Positions 29,397 to 38,180 of a stretch of DNA of 64,000 nt are shown one piece after another; position 1 is the stretch's first letter, and the number at the start of each line of letters is the position of its first letter. The stretch covers positions 6,138,001 to 6,202,000 of the forward strand of contig CP108997.1 in the NCBI GenBank assembly GCA_036226585.1, in the 5' to 3' direction. The DNA is from Streptomyces sp. NBC_00708 (lineage in GTDB: Bacteria > Actinomycetota > Actinomycetes > Streptomycetales > Streptomycetaceae). Under the pieces are notes generated by a model, which searched no databases, was not told the origin of the DNA, and worked only from the letters and a program-made list of their open reading frames with translations. The translations under genes and the position numbers were made by a program.

Positions 29397-30692
29397 ATGG
29401 TGAACGAGGCCGGACCCGGTTTCGCGCTGCCGGAAGGCTTCCTCATGGGAGCGTCGACCTCGGCCCACCAGGTCGAGGGCAACAACGTCTCCAGTGACTG
29501 GTGGACCCTGGAGAGCCACCCCGGGAGCTTCGTCCAGGAGCCCAGCGGGGACGCGGCCGACAGCTTCCACCGGTGGCCCGAGGACATGGACCTGCTGCGC
29601 GGACTCGGCTTCGACGCCTACCGGTTCAGCATCGAGTGGGCCCGGGTCGAGCCGGAGCGCGGCCGGATCTCACGAGCGGCCGTCGCGCACTACCGGGCCA
29701 TGGTGCGCGGGGCGTTGGAGCGCGGGCTGACCCCGGTGGTGACACTCCACCACTTCACCTCGCCGCAGTGGTTCAGCGACCTCGGTGGCTGGACGGCCCC
29801 CGGCGCGGACGAGCTGTTCGCCGACTACGTACGCACCTGCGCCGGCATCCTGCGCGAAGGCGTCCGCCATGTCGCCACCATCAACGAGCCCAACATCATG
29901 GCCCTGATGTACGCGCTCAAGCGGTACGCGGCCGAGCACGGCTGGGAGAGCGTCGCGCACGGGGCGAACGCCGCCCGCGAAGCCGGGGCCGCCGCCGTCG
30001 ACCCGGCCGCCTTCGCCCCGGACCCCGAGGTGATCCGGGCGCTGATCCGCGCCCACCGGGCCGCCACCGCCGTGCTGCGGGAGACCGTGCCCGGGGTCCG
30101 GGTCGGCTGGACCGTGGCCAACCAGGTGTACCAGCCCGAACCGGGCGCCGAGGCCGCCGCGACCGCCTACGCGTGGCCCCGCGAGGACGTCTTCCTGGAG
30201 GCCGCCCGCGAGGACGACTGGATCGGCGTCCAGGCGTACACCCGCCACCGGATCGGGGCCGACGGCACCCTGCCCCCGCCCCCGGGCGCCGAACTGACCC
30301 TCACGGGCTGGGAGTTCTACCCCGAAGCGCTCGGGGATGCGGTCCGGCACACGGCGGAGGTCGTCGGCCGTCACGTGCCGATCCTGGTCACCGAGAACGG
30401 CATCGCTACCGACGACGACCAACGCCGCATCGCCTACACCGCGCGCGCCCTCGCGAGCCTCGCCGAGGCGATGGGCGAGGGCATCGACGTACGCGGCTAT
30501 CTGCACTGGAGCGCCCTCGACAACTACGAGTGGGGAAGCTACCGGCCGACGTTCGGGCTCATCGCGGTCGACCGGGAGACCTTCGTCCGCACACCCAAGG
30601 AGTCGGCGCGCTGGCTGGGCGGACTGGCCCGGGACCGCCGGCTGCCGGCCTCCGGGCCGCTCGGCTCGGTGACCGCCCCGTCCTCGCGTTAG
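29397..30692 (+). CDS. Beta-glucosidase (GH1)
   Basis: 431 residues, a family 1 glycosidase. FLMGASTSAHQVEG opens the barrel, the acid/base glutamate is in TINEPNIMAL, the nucleophile glutamate in LVTENGIATDDD, and the aglycone-site signature ALDNYEWGSYRPTFGL closes it. No signal peptide, so it acts inside the cell on imported beta-glycosides. The ATG follows GAAAGGAG. The TetR gene starts 10 bases after its stop, so the regulator is probably co-transcribed and autoregulated through operator A. Confidence 0.95.
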   Translation: MVNEAGPGFALPEGFLMGASTSAHQVEGNNVSSDWWTLESHPGSFVQEPSGDAADSFHRWPEDMDLLRGLGFDAYRFSIEWARVEPERGRISRAAVAHYRAMVRGALERGLTPVVTLHHFTSPQWFSDLGGWTAPGADELFADYVRTCAGILREGVRHVATINEPNIMALMYALKRYAAEHGWESVAHGANAAREAGAAAVDPAAFAPDPEVIRALIRAHRAATAVLRETVPGVRVGWTVANQVYQPEPGAEAAATAYAWPREDVFLEAAREDDWIGVQAYTRHRIGADGTLPPPPGAELTLTGWEFYPEALGDAVRHTAEVVGRHVPILVTENGIATDDDQRRIAYTARALASLAEAMGEGIDVRGYLHWSALDNYEWGSYRPTFGLIAVDRETFVRTPKESARWLGGLARDRRLPASGPLGSVTAPSSR

Positions 30693-30702
30693 GGTGACCG
30701 GC

Positions 30703-31290
30703 ATGGCGAAACGGGGCCCGTACGAGAAGGGCGAGGCCAAGCGCAGCGAGATCCTGCACGCGGCACTGGAGATCTTTGCCGCCGAGGGGTACCGCGGTAC
30801 CTCCCTGCGCAAGGTGGCGGCGAAGTGCAGTCTCAGCCTGCCCGGCCTGATGCACTACTTCGACTCCAAGGAGGACCTGCTCACCCAGGTCCTGCGCATG
30901 CGGGACGAGACCGCGCGGGCGCGGCAGGTGGAGCGTGCCGATCCGCACGGCTACCGCGAGATCATCCGGGAGGGCGCGAAGACGCCCGGCCTGGTCGAGC
31001 TGTTCGTCTCCATGGCCGCCGCCGCCAGCGACCCGGCCCACCCCGCCCACGCCCACTTCGCCGAGCGCTACCCGGTGCTGCGCGAACGCGTCGCCGACTT
31101 CGTCCGGGACGGGATCGCGGAGGGGCGGATCAGCTCCACCGTGCCGCCGGAGCGGCTGGCCGTCCTCCTGATCGCCGTGGCCGACGGCATCCAGCTGCAA
31201 TGGCTGATCGACCGGTCCACGGACATGGAGCAGCCCATCGAGGACCTGCTCTCGATCCTGGATCCGCGTACGGCTCCCGAAGGGGCCTGA
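30703..31290 (+). CDS. TetR-family regulator of the glycosidase genes
   Basis: 195 residues. HTH: GYRGTSLRKVAAKCSLSLPGLMHYFDSKEDLL; the C-terminal half has PGLVELFVSMAAAASDPAHPAH, as in the TetR protein at 34885. ATG 30703 follows AGGGTGA. Encoded directly after the GH1 gene. Proposed to bind the three 27-bp elements at 29326, 33750 and 33855 and so coordinate GH20, GH1, GH3 and lipase genes; that link is inferred from motif sharing and position. Confidence 0.92.
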   Translation: MAKRGPYEKGEAKRSEILHAALEIFAAEGYRGTSLRKVAAKCSLSLPGLMHYFDSKEDLLTQVLRMRDETARARQVERADPHGYREIIREGAKTPGLVELFVSMAAAASDPAHPAHAHFAERYPVLRERVADFVRDGIAEGRISSTVPPERLAVLLIAVADGIQLQWLIDRSTDMEQPIEDLLSILDPRTAPEGA

Positions 31291-31300
31291 ACCGCGCGAA

Positions 31301-31336
31301 GGTGGAGGGGCGGCGCGATCGCGCCGCCCCTCCACC
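31301..31336. terminator. Perfect 36-nt palindrome, bidirectional terminator
   Basis: An uninterrupted 18-bp inverted repeat: GGTGGAGGGGCGGCGCGA at 31301-31318 followed at once by its complement at 31319-31336. As RNA it would fold with a small GAUC loop. It separates the convergent TetR and GH3 genes. Confidence 0.85.
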
Positions 31337-31359
31337 CTTCCCATCGGGGCCCGTACGGG

Positions 31360-33660
31360 TCAGAGCGCCGCCGCCGTGCGTGCCTCGACCTCGTCGGCCA
31401 GGGCGGGCAGACTCTCGGGGGACAGCGGGCTCTGCGGGAACTCGCAGATGACGTCGAGCGGCACCCCCGCCAGGAACCGCCGCATCACAGGGTCGGCCAG
31501 CGCGCCCGCGCCCTCCTGCGAGGAGTCCGTACGGGCCTTGGCGAACGCCTCCCTCAGCAGCGGGCCGCCCACCGGGTGCTCGAACCACTCGGCGAGGGTG
31601 TTGCGGCCGGTCAGCCGCAGACCCGACGGATCGCCCTCCACCTCGGTCTCCGCGCAGGCGCGGATGTCGCGCGAGGAGGCGCCGGCCTCGAAGCGGTAGC
31701 GGCCGCCCTCGGTCTTCCAGCCGCCCTCCCGCTCGCTGAAGTACGCCAGGTCGTGCCGCGCCACGCGCACCGCCACCTCGCGGCTCTCGCCCGGCTCCAG
31801 GAACACGGAGGCGAAGCCGCGCAGTTCGCGCACCGGCCGCAGGACGCGTGAACCGTCCGGCCCGCCGACGTAGATCTGGACGACCTCGCGCCCGGCGACG
31901 GAGCCGGTATTGGTGACGGTCAGCGTGACGTGGAAGCCGTCGCCGTCCTCCCGCACGGCCAGTCCGTCGTAGTCGAACGTCGTGTACGACAGGCCGTGGC
32001 CGAAGGGGAACGCCACCTCGCGGCGCTGGGCGTCGTAGCCCCGGTACCCGACGAAGATCCCCTCGCCGTAGCGGGCCCTGCCCTCCTCGCCCGGAAACGT
32101 GAGGTGGCTCGGGGAGTCCTCCAGGCGCAGCGGTACGGTCTCCGCCAGCTTCCCGGACGGGTTGACAGCGCCGAACAGGACGCGGGCGAGGGCACCGCCG
32201 CCCGCCTGGCCGAGCAGCCAGCCCTCCACGAGCGCGGGCACCCGCTCCTGCCACGGCGAGGTGCGGACGACGCCGCCGTTGGACAGCACCACCACCACGC
32301 GCGGGTTGGCCTCCAGGACCCGCGGCAGCAGCTCCGTCTGGGCGGCCGGCAGGTCCAGGTGGTCGCGGTCGAAGCCCTCGGACTCGTCCTGCGGCGGCAG
32401 CCCGAGGAAGAGCACCACCGTGTCCGAGTTCTGCGCCAACTCCACTGCCTCGTCAGCCAGTTCGGCGTCCGACGGCCCCTCATCGGCGCCGGGCAGCGTG
32501 TACCCGGCGGCGAACCGCACGTCCGCGCCCGTGGCCAGTTCGCGCAGGCTGTCCAGCGGGACGTCGAGCCGGGTGGGGGTCACCTGGGAGCTGCCCGCGC
32601 CCTGGAAGCGGGGCGTCCGGGCGAACTCGCCGATGACGGCCACGCTGCCCCGCGCCGGGTCCAGCGGCAGCAGCGCCTCGTCGTTCTTCAGCAGCACCAC
32701 GCACTGGTCGGCCGCCCGCCCGGCGAGGCGGTGCGAGGCGTCCGCGTCGAACGCTCCGGGGGTGCCGGTCCCGCCGGTCGTGCGGTCGGCGAAGAGAGCG
32801 AGGCGGTCGACGGTCCGGTCGAGCAGCGCCTCGTCCAGCGCGCCCGACTCCACGGCGGCGGCCACTTCGCGGTCCGTGCACCCGCCGGGGCCGGGCATCT
32901 GGAGGTCCAGGCCGGCACGGAGGGCGGCGACCCGGTCGCGTACCGCGCCCCAGTCGGAGACGACGATCCCGTCGAACTCCCACTCCTCGCGCAGGATCTC
33001 GGTGAGCAGGCGGGTGTTCTGCGAGACGGGCACGCCGTTGACGCCGTTGTAGGAGGCCATGACGGACCAGGGGCGGTCGCGGCGGACGACGCGTTCGAAG
33101 GCGCGCAGATAGATCTCCCGCAGCGGGCGCTCGTCGATGTCGGCGCTCACCCGCATCCGGTCGGTTTCCTGGTTGTTGGCCGCGTAGTGCTTCAGGGACG
33201 CCCCGACCCCGGCCTTCTGCAGCCCGCGCACCATGGCGCCGCCCAGCTCCGAGGAGACGAGCGGGTCCTCGGAGAAGTACTCGAAGTTACGGCCGCACAG
33301 CGGCGACCGCTTGATGTTGATGCCCGGTCCGAGCACGACGTGCACACCGTGCTCCACGGCCTCGGCGGCGATGGCGCCGGCGACCTCCTCGGCCAGCTCC
33401 GGGTTCCAGCTGCTGCCGAGGGCGGCGGCGGGCGGGAAACAGGTGGCCGGGCCGGCGCTGTGCAGGTCGAGCTGGCCGCCGTCGCCGCTCTCGCGGGGCA
33501 GCCGCAGCCCGTGCGGGCCGTCGGACATCCGGACGACGGGGATGCCCGCCGCCTCGGACCCCTGGCTGACGAAGTCCCCGGAGCCGCTGGTCAGGGCGGC
33601 CTTCTCGGCGAGCGGGAGGCCGGCGGCGGGGGAGGGGCGGGGCGCGGATCGCTGAGTCAT
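31360..33660 (-). CDS. Beta-glucosidase (GH3) with fibronectin III-like C-terminus
   Basis: 766 residues. Order: (alpha/beta)8 domain with VRMSDGPHGLRLPRE, KHYAANNQE and the nucleophile aspartate in FDGIVVSDWGA; (alpha/beta)6 sandwich; Fn3-like domain with VTVTNTGSVAGREVVQIYVG. No signal peptide is visible from ATG 33660 (the longer frame upstream lacks a site), so probably cytoplasmic. It cleaves terminal beta-linked glucose or related sugars. Its promoter region carries operator copies B and C. Confidence 0.94.
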   Translation of the reverse strand: MTQRSAPRPSPAAGLPLAEKAALTSGSGDFVSQGSEAAGIPVVRMSDGPHGLRLPRESGDGGQLDLHSAGPATCFPPAAALGSSWNPELAEEVAGAIAAEAVEHGVHVVLGPGINIKRSPLCGRNFEYFSEDPLVSSELGGAMVRGLQKAGVGASLKHYAANNQETDRMRVSADIDERPLREIYLRAFERVVRRDRPWSVMASYNGVNGVPVSQNTRLLTEILREEWEFDGIVVSDWGAVRDRVAALRAGLDLQMPGPGGCTDREVAAAVESGALDEALLDRTVDRLALFADRTTGGTGTPGAFDADASHRLAGRAADQCVVLLKNDEALLPLDPARGSVAVIGEFARTPRFQGAGSSQVTPTRLDVPLDSLRELATGADVRFAAGYTLPGADEGPSDAELADEAVELAQNSDTVVLFLGLPPQDESEGFDRDHLDLPAAQTELLPRVLEANPRVVVVLSNGGVVRTSPWQERVPALVEGWLLGQAGGGALARVLFGAVNPSGKLAETVPLRLEDSPSHLTFPGEEGRARYGEGIFVGYRGYDAQRREVAFPFGHGLSYTTFDYDGLAVREDGDGFHVTLTVTNTGSVAGREVVQIYVGGPDGSRVLRPVRELRGFASVFLEPGESREVAVRVARHDLAYFSEREGGWKTEGGRYRFEAGASSRDIRACAETEVEGDPSGLRLTGRNTLAEWFEHPVGGPLLREAFAKARTDSSQEGAGALADPVMRRFLAGVPLDVICEFPQSPLSPESLPALADEVEARTAAAL

Positions 33661-33749
33661 ACGGGTACCTGTCGGGCTTTCGTGAAGGAGGGGCGGCCGG
33701 GCGGGCCGTGCCGTCCGGTGGAGCGAATCGGGGCAAGACGGCATGCGAC

Positions 33750-33776
33750 CCAAAAACGTATGGTGATCGGTTTTCG
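33750..33776 (-). promoter_or_regulatory. 27-bp operator-like repeat, copy B (GH3 side)
   Basis: Read on the minus strand it contains AAAACCGATCA and then ACGTTTTT with the same spacing as copy A; the outer two bases differ. It is 90 bases upstream of the GH3 start. Confidence 0.65.
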
Positions 33777-33854
33777 CTGTCAAGGGTCCCCGCGTGCGGC
33801 GTCCGGCGGCCCCTCGATCGGCCGGATTTCATTTTGGACGCGGCTCTTGACGGT

Positions 33855-33881
33855 CAGAAACCGATCACCGTACGGTTTTCG
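33855..33881 (+). promoter_or_regulatory. 27-bp operator-like repeat, copy C (lipase side)
   Basis: Contains GAAACCGATCA and ACGGTTTTCG in the spacing of copies A and B. It ends 81 bases upstream of the lipase start at 33963. Confidence 0.65.
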
Positions 33882-33962
33882 TGCTCGGGCGGTCCGCTCC
33901 GATGAGCTCTCTGCTGCCGTCCGCCCCGTCGGCTCCGCTCTCCCATGAATCGAGGAACGGTC

Positions 33963-34883
33963 ATGTCGGTATCCGGTCGGTCGACCACCCCCGCGCGCTT
34001 CGAGGCGGGCCACCCGTCCCGCACCCCGCGCCTGGCCCTCGCGGCGGCGGCGGCCGTCGCACTGCTGGCGGGCGCCGCCTCTCCGGGGGTCGCGGCCCCG
34101 GCCGCCCCGGCGTCCGGCGACGCCGTGCGCTACGTCGCGCTCGGCGACTCGTACAGCTCCGGGCTCGGCATCCCGCAGCAGACCGACACTGTCTGCGGGC
34201 GCTCCGACCACAACTACCCCTCGCTCGTGGCGGCGGCGGTGGGCGCCCAGTCCTTCACCGACGTCACCTGCGCCGGCGCCGAGACCACGCACATGGCGGG
34301 AGCGCAGGACACGGTGGCGCCGCAGCTCGACGCGCTGCGGCCCGACACGACCCTGGTCACCCTGGGCGTCGGCGGCAACGACCTCGACCTGGCCGGCGTC
34401 ATCACCCGCTGCGTGCTCGTCGGTTACCTCGCACCGCACGGCTCGCCCTGCAAGACGAGTTTCACTCTGCTCGGCACGGACGAGATCGGCTCCCGCATCA
34501 ACGCCACCGCGCCGAAGCTCGACGCGGTGCTCGACGCGATCCACGCCCGCTCCCCGCAGGCCCGGGTGATGGTCGTCGGCTACCCCTCGCTGCTGCCCGA
34601 CGACGGCAGCTCCTGCCGCGCCACGATCCCGCTGGCCGAGGGCGACTTCGGCTGGGTGCGGGACAAGGAGAAGCAGCTCGACGCGATGATGGCGCAGCGG
34701 GCCGGGACGCACGGGGCCGGTTACGCCGACACCTACGGCCCGTCCGTAGGGCACGACGCCTGTCAGGCCGCCGGTACGCGCTGGATCGAACCGGCCGACT
34801 CGGACCAGGGCGCGGGCTTCCACCCCAACGCGTCCGGACACAGGAGCATGGCCGATGCCGTCCTCGCCGCCCTCGGTCACTGA
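33963..34883 (+). CDS. Secreted SGNH/GDSL-type lipase/esterase
   Basis: 306 residues. An N-terminal signal peptide with twin basic residues (PRLALAAAAAVALLAGAAS, cleavage near VAAPAA) leads to an SGNH hydrolase: block I ALGDSYSSG (catalytic serine), block III GVGGNDLDL, block V FHPNASGH (catalytic histidine); six cysteines in the mature part suggest disulfides, as in Streptomyces extracellular lipases. ATG 33963 follows GAGGAAC; the ATG at 33945 is less likely. Shares its control region with GH3. Confidence 0.93.
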   Translation: MSVSGRSTTPARFEAGHPSRTPRLALAAAAAVALLAGAASPGVAAPAAPASGDAVRYVALGDSYSSGLGIPQQTDTVCGRSDHNYPSLVAAAVGAQSFTDVTCAGAETTHMAGAQDTVAPQLDALRPDTTLVTLGVGGNDLDLAGVITRCVLVGYLAPHGSPCKTSFTLLGTDEIGSRINATAPKLDAVLDAIHARSPQARVMVVGYPSLLPDDGSSCRATIPLAEGDFGWVRDKEKQLDAMMAQRAGTHGAGYADTYGPSVGHDACQAAGTRWIEPADSDQGAGFHPNASGHRSMADAVLAALGH

Positions 34884-34884
34884 T

Positions 34885-35514
34885 TCAGCCGCGTCCCGCC
34901 TCCACGCCGTACCGCCGGAGGAAGGCGCGGACCTGCTCCGCCATGTCGACCGCCTCGGGCTCCAGCAGCCACTGCGTCTGGAGCCCGTCCATCAGGGCGA
35001 GCAACTGCTGGGCCACGGCGGCCGGATCGTCCCGTGCGTCCGCCGCCGCGAACAGCTCCGCCAGCAGGCCGGTCGTCTCGCGGCGCAGGACCTGGTAGCG
35101 CCGTACGAAGTAGAGGTGCGCGGGGTGCTCCGGATCGGACGCCTCCGCCGACAGCTTCGCGTACAGCGCGACCAGGCCGGGCGTCCCCGCGTTGCGGGTG
35201 ACCACGTCCAGCAGCCGGCGCAGCCGCTCCGCGGGCTCCGGTTCCGGTTCGCCCGGGGCCAGGACGCCGGGGAACAGCCGGCGCCCGTCCAGCTCGTCGC
35301 GCCGGCCCAGCACGTCGAGCAGCAGGGCCTCCTTGCCGGGGAAGTGGTGCAGCACCCCGGCATGGGTGAGCCCGGCATGCGCGGCGATGTCGCGCAGCGA
35401 GACCGCGAGGTAGCCGGAGCGGGCGAACAGCTCGGTCGCGGAGTCGAGGATGCGGGCGCGGGTGCGCTCGCCCTTCGACAGCCGCCGGGGCGCCTCGCTT
35501 GCGGGGTCGGTCAC
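34885..35514 (-). CDS. TetR-family regulator of the peptide transporter
   Basis: 209 residues. HTH: GYLAVSLRDIAAHAGLTHAGVLHHFPGKEALL; ligand domain with PGLVALYAKLSAEASDPEHPAH. The GTG at 35514 follows CAGGAG. Divergent from the ABC transporter operon at 35674; two tandem 20-bp repeats lie in the shared control region, a classical repressor arrangement. The effector is unknown, perhaps a transported ligand. Confidence 0.93.
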   Translation of the reverse strand: MTDPASEAPRRLSKGERTRARILDSATELFARSGYLAVSLRDIAAHAGLTHAGVLHHFPGKEALLLDVLGRRDELDGRRLFPGVLAPGEPEPEPAERLRRLLDVVTRNAGTPGLVALYAKLSAEASDPEHPAHLYFVRRYQVLRRETTGLLAELFAAADARDDPAAVAQQLLALMDGLQTQWLLEPEAVDMAEQVRAFLRRYGVEAGRG

Positions 35515-35553
35515 TTCGGTCGTCTCCTGCCGCGGTCGGTCCTCGTCGGGCAG

Positions 35554-35573
35554 AACTTACCGGCTGGTTGATT
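35554..35573. promoter_or_regulatory. TetR operator-like repeat, copy 1
   Basis: AACTTACCGGCTGGTTGATT, a partial palindrome around ACC-N4-GGT. The second copy lies 32 bp further on (about three helical turns) and differs at only five positions. Located between the divergent TetR and transporter genes. Confidence 0.65.
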
Positions 35574-35585
35574 CCGCCGAGCAAA

Positions 35586-35605
35586 AACCTACCAAGTGGT
35601 TAATT
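35586..35605. promoter_or_regulatory. TetR operator-like repeat, copy 2
   Basis: AACCTACCAAGTGGTTAATT, sharing AAC, TACC, TGGTT and ATT with copy 1. It is 69 bases upstream of the binding-protein start codon, close to where the promoter should be. Confidence 0.65.
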
Positions 35606-35673
35606 CCGTGTGTAGGCTCACCCGCAATCTTCGCCGGGGCGGTGCCCCCGGCTCTCCAGACGGAGCGAAAGAC

Positions 35674-37209
35674 ATGAGCAGAACCTCCCGAACCGCGACG
35701 GTGGCCGCCTGTGTCGCGGCCTCGCTCGCCCTCGCGGGATGCGCCGGCGAAGGCGGCGGCGCCGCGGGCACCGGATCGTCCACGCTGAACATCGCGACGA
35801 TGACCCTCCCACAGAGCCTCGACCCCGCCGTGGCCACCGGCAGCGCCCTGCCGTACTTCCAGGCGGTGTACGACACCCTCGTCAAGCGCGAGCCCGACGG
35901 CACCTTCAGCCCGATGCTCGCCACGAAGTGGACGTACGACAAGACCCGCACCCACCTCGCGCTGACCCTGCGCAAGGACGTGAAGTTCGCCGACGGCACC
36001 CCCTTCGACGGCGCGGCGGTCAAGGCGAACCTGGAGCGCTTCCAGAAGGGCGGCGGCGCCTCCGCGAAATGGCTGAACGACCTGAAGGCCGTCGACGTCA
36101 CCGACGCCGCCCACGTCACGCTGGAGCTGACGCAGCCCAACCCGGCGCTGGAGTTCTACCTCAGCGACGCACCCGGTCTGATGGCCAACCCCCAGCAGTT
36201 CGCGAAGGCCGACAGCCTCAAGACCACCCCGGACGGCACCGGCCCGTACCGCCTCGACAAGACGCGGACCACCGTCGGCACCAAGTGGTCCTACACGCGC
36301 AACGCCGGCTACTGGGGCGAGAAGCTCCCGTACAAGAACATCACCATCAGCTTCTTCGACAACGAGACCGCGATCACCAACGGCCTCAAGACCGGGCAGA
36401 TCAACGCGGCCCTCCTGCAGACCGCCGACCAGCAGATGGCCATCGAGTCCGACCCGAAGGTCAGGACGCAGAAGCAGGAGATCGACTTCCAGGGACTGCT
36501 GCTCTTCGACCGCGACGGCAAGATCACGCCCGCACTGCGCGACCCGCGCGTACGCCAGGCGCTCAACTACGCCGTCGACCGCGACACGATGCTCGACCGC
36601 ATCCGCCAGAACCGGGGCCGGACCACCTCGCAGATATTCGGCCCCGAGACCCGGGCGTACGACAAGAAGCTGGACGGCTACTACGCGCACGATCCCGCCA
36701 AGGCCAAGTCCCTTCTCCAGCAGGCCGGTTACGCAAAGGGATTCACGCTGAAGCTGCCGAGGATCACAGCGATCGTCAACGACGCGCTCGCCGCCTCCCT
36801 CCAGTCCGACTTCAAGGCCATCGGCGTCAAGCTCGTCTGGGACACCCTCGACGGCGCCTCGGCCGTCCAGAAGGTGTTCAAGGACCGCCTCTACTCCGGC
36901 ATGGTCATGAACATGGGCCAGCCCACCTACGACTGGGCCGCCGCCGACGAACTGGTCACCCCCGGCGCGTTCAACATGTTCGGCACCACGGACAAGGTGA
37001 CGCGGAAGCTGCTGCCCCTCATCAAGGCCGGCACCGAGGCCGAGGCGAAATCCGCCGCGCGCGAACTGAACCAGCACCTCGTCGAGGACGCCTGGTTCCT
37101 CCCCTTCTACCGGATGAGCTACCTGCACGTCTCGGACGGGACCGTGAAGATCTCGCCGCAGTCCGGCATGGCCGTCCCCTCGATCTACAACTACGCGCCC
37201 GCCAAGTAG
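35674..37209 (+). CDS. ABC transporter substrate-binding lipoprotein (peptide/nickel type, SBP_bac_5)
   Basis: 511 residues. The signal peptide ends in the lipobox ASLALAGC. The body is a family 5 binding protein (MTLPQSLDPAVATG, VKFADGTPFDGAAVKANLERF, GTGPYRLDKT, RQALNYAVDRDTML). It binds peptides, opines or metal chelates outside the membrane. ATG 35674 follows GGAGCGAAAG; the longer frame would spoil the signal peptide. First gene of a five-subunit transporter encoded by four genes. Confidence 0.94.
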   Translation: MSRTSRTATVAACVAASLALAGCAGEGGGAAGTGSSTLNIATMTLPQSLDPAVATGSALPYFQAVYDTLVKREPDGTFSPMLATKWTYDKTRTHLALTLRKDVKFADGTPFDGAAVKANLERFQKGGGASAKWLNDLKAVDVTDAAHVTLELTQPNPALEFYLSDAPGLMANPQQFAKADSLKTTPDGTGPYRLDKTRTTVGTKWSYTRNAGYWGEKLPYKNITISFFDNETAITNGLKTGQINAALLQTADQQMAIESDPKVRTQKQEIDFQGLLLFDRDGKITPALRDPRVRQALNYAVDRDTMLDRIRQNRGRTTSQIFGPETRAYDKKLDGYYAHDPAKAKSLLQQAGYAKGFTLKLPRITAIVNDALAASLQSDFKAIGVKLVWDTLDGASAVQKVFKDRLYSGMVMNMGQPTYDWAAADELVTPGAFNMFGTTDKVTRKLLPLIKAGTEAEAKSAARELNQHLVEDAWFLPFYRMSYLHVSDGTVKISPQSGMAVPSIYNYAPAK

Positions 37210-37238
37210 CGCACCCGCGCCGACGGATACCGAGTGTC

Positions 37239-38180
37239 ATGCTGAACTTCATCGCCCGCAGGATCGCCTCGGGAGCCGTGCTCCTGGTCGTGATCTCCTT
37301 CCTCTCCTATCTGCTGCTGTCCGTCCCGCACATCGACGTGGGCCGGCAACTGCTCGGGGAGAGCGCGTCCCAGAGCGCCATCGACGCCAAGAACGCGTCG
37401 CTGGGCCTCGACGAACCGGTGCTCCAGCAGTACGGGACCTGGCTCGCCCACGCCGTCCGGGGCGACCTCGGCACCTCCTGGTTCACGAGCGAGGACGTGG
37501 GCCAGGCCGTCGGCAACCGCCTCCCGGTCACCGCCAGCCTGATGCTCGGCGTCACCGCCGTCACCACGGTCCTCGCCTTCCTGCTGGGGGTGTGGGCCGG
37601 GGTGCGGCGCGGGGCCGCCGACCGCTTCGTGCAGGTGCTCGGTGTCGTGGGGTACGCCCTGCCGGGATTCCTGCTCACCCTGGTCCTGGTCCTGGTCTTC
37701 GCGGTACGGCTCCGCTGGTTCCCCGCCATCGGGTACACCGGCTTCACCGAATCGCCCAGTGGCTGGCTGTCCACCATCACCCTGCCGGTGCTCTCCCTGT
37801 CGGTGGCCTCCGTCGCGGGCGTCTCCCAGCAGGTGCGCGGCGCTGTCATCGACGCCCTGCGCCAGGACTACGTACGCACCCTGCGCGCCCGCGGACTGCC
37901 CGCGTCCCGCATCGTGTTCAAGCACGTCCTGCGCAACGCCTCGGCGCCCGCGCTCTCCGTGCTCGGCATGCAGTTCGTCGGCCTGCTCGGCGGGGCCGTG
38001 CTCGTCGAGCAGATCTTCGGGCTCCCCGGCATCGGCTCCATGACCGTCACCTACACCACCCGCGGCGACATCCCCGTGATCATGGCCCTCGTCATGCTCA
38101 CCGTGGTCGGTGTCGTCCTGATCAACCTCCTGGTCGACATCCTGATCGGCTGGCTCAACCCCAAGGCGAGGGTCGCATGA
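37239..38180 (+). CDS. ABC transporter permease (DppB-like)
   Basis: 313 residues, six membrane helices. The N-terminal FIARRIASGAVLLVVISFLS and the cytoplasmic-loop EAA-type sequence DYVRTLRARGLPASRIVFKHVLRNA are typical of DppB/OppB. It is 29 bases after the binding protein and overlaps the next gene by ATGA. Confidence 0.94.
   Translation: MLNFIARRIASGAVLLVVISFLSYLLLSVPHIDVGRQLLGESASQSAIDAKNASLGLDEPVLQQYGTWLAHAVRGDLGTSWFTSEDVGQAVGNRLPVTASLMLGVTAVTTVLAFLLGVWAGVRRGAADRFVQVLGVVGYALPGFLLTLVLVLVFAVRLRWFPAIGYTGFTESPSGWLSTITLPVLSLSVASVAGVSQQVRGAVIDALRQDYVRTLRARGLPASRIVFKHVLRNASAPALSVLGMQFVGLLGGAVLVEQIFGLPGIGSMTVTYTTRGDIPVIMALVMLTVVGVVLINLLVDILIGWLNPKARVA

Larger units (their letters stand above)
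33661..33962. promoter_or_regulatory. Divergent control region of GH3 and lipase genes
   Basis: 302 bases without a gene. Two 27-bp operator-like elements lie here (33750-33776 and 33855-33881), their centres 105 bp apart, which is ten turns of B-DNA and puts both on the same face. Local AT content rises around both. The lipase site is GAGGAACG before ATG 33963. Confidence 0.65.
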
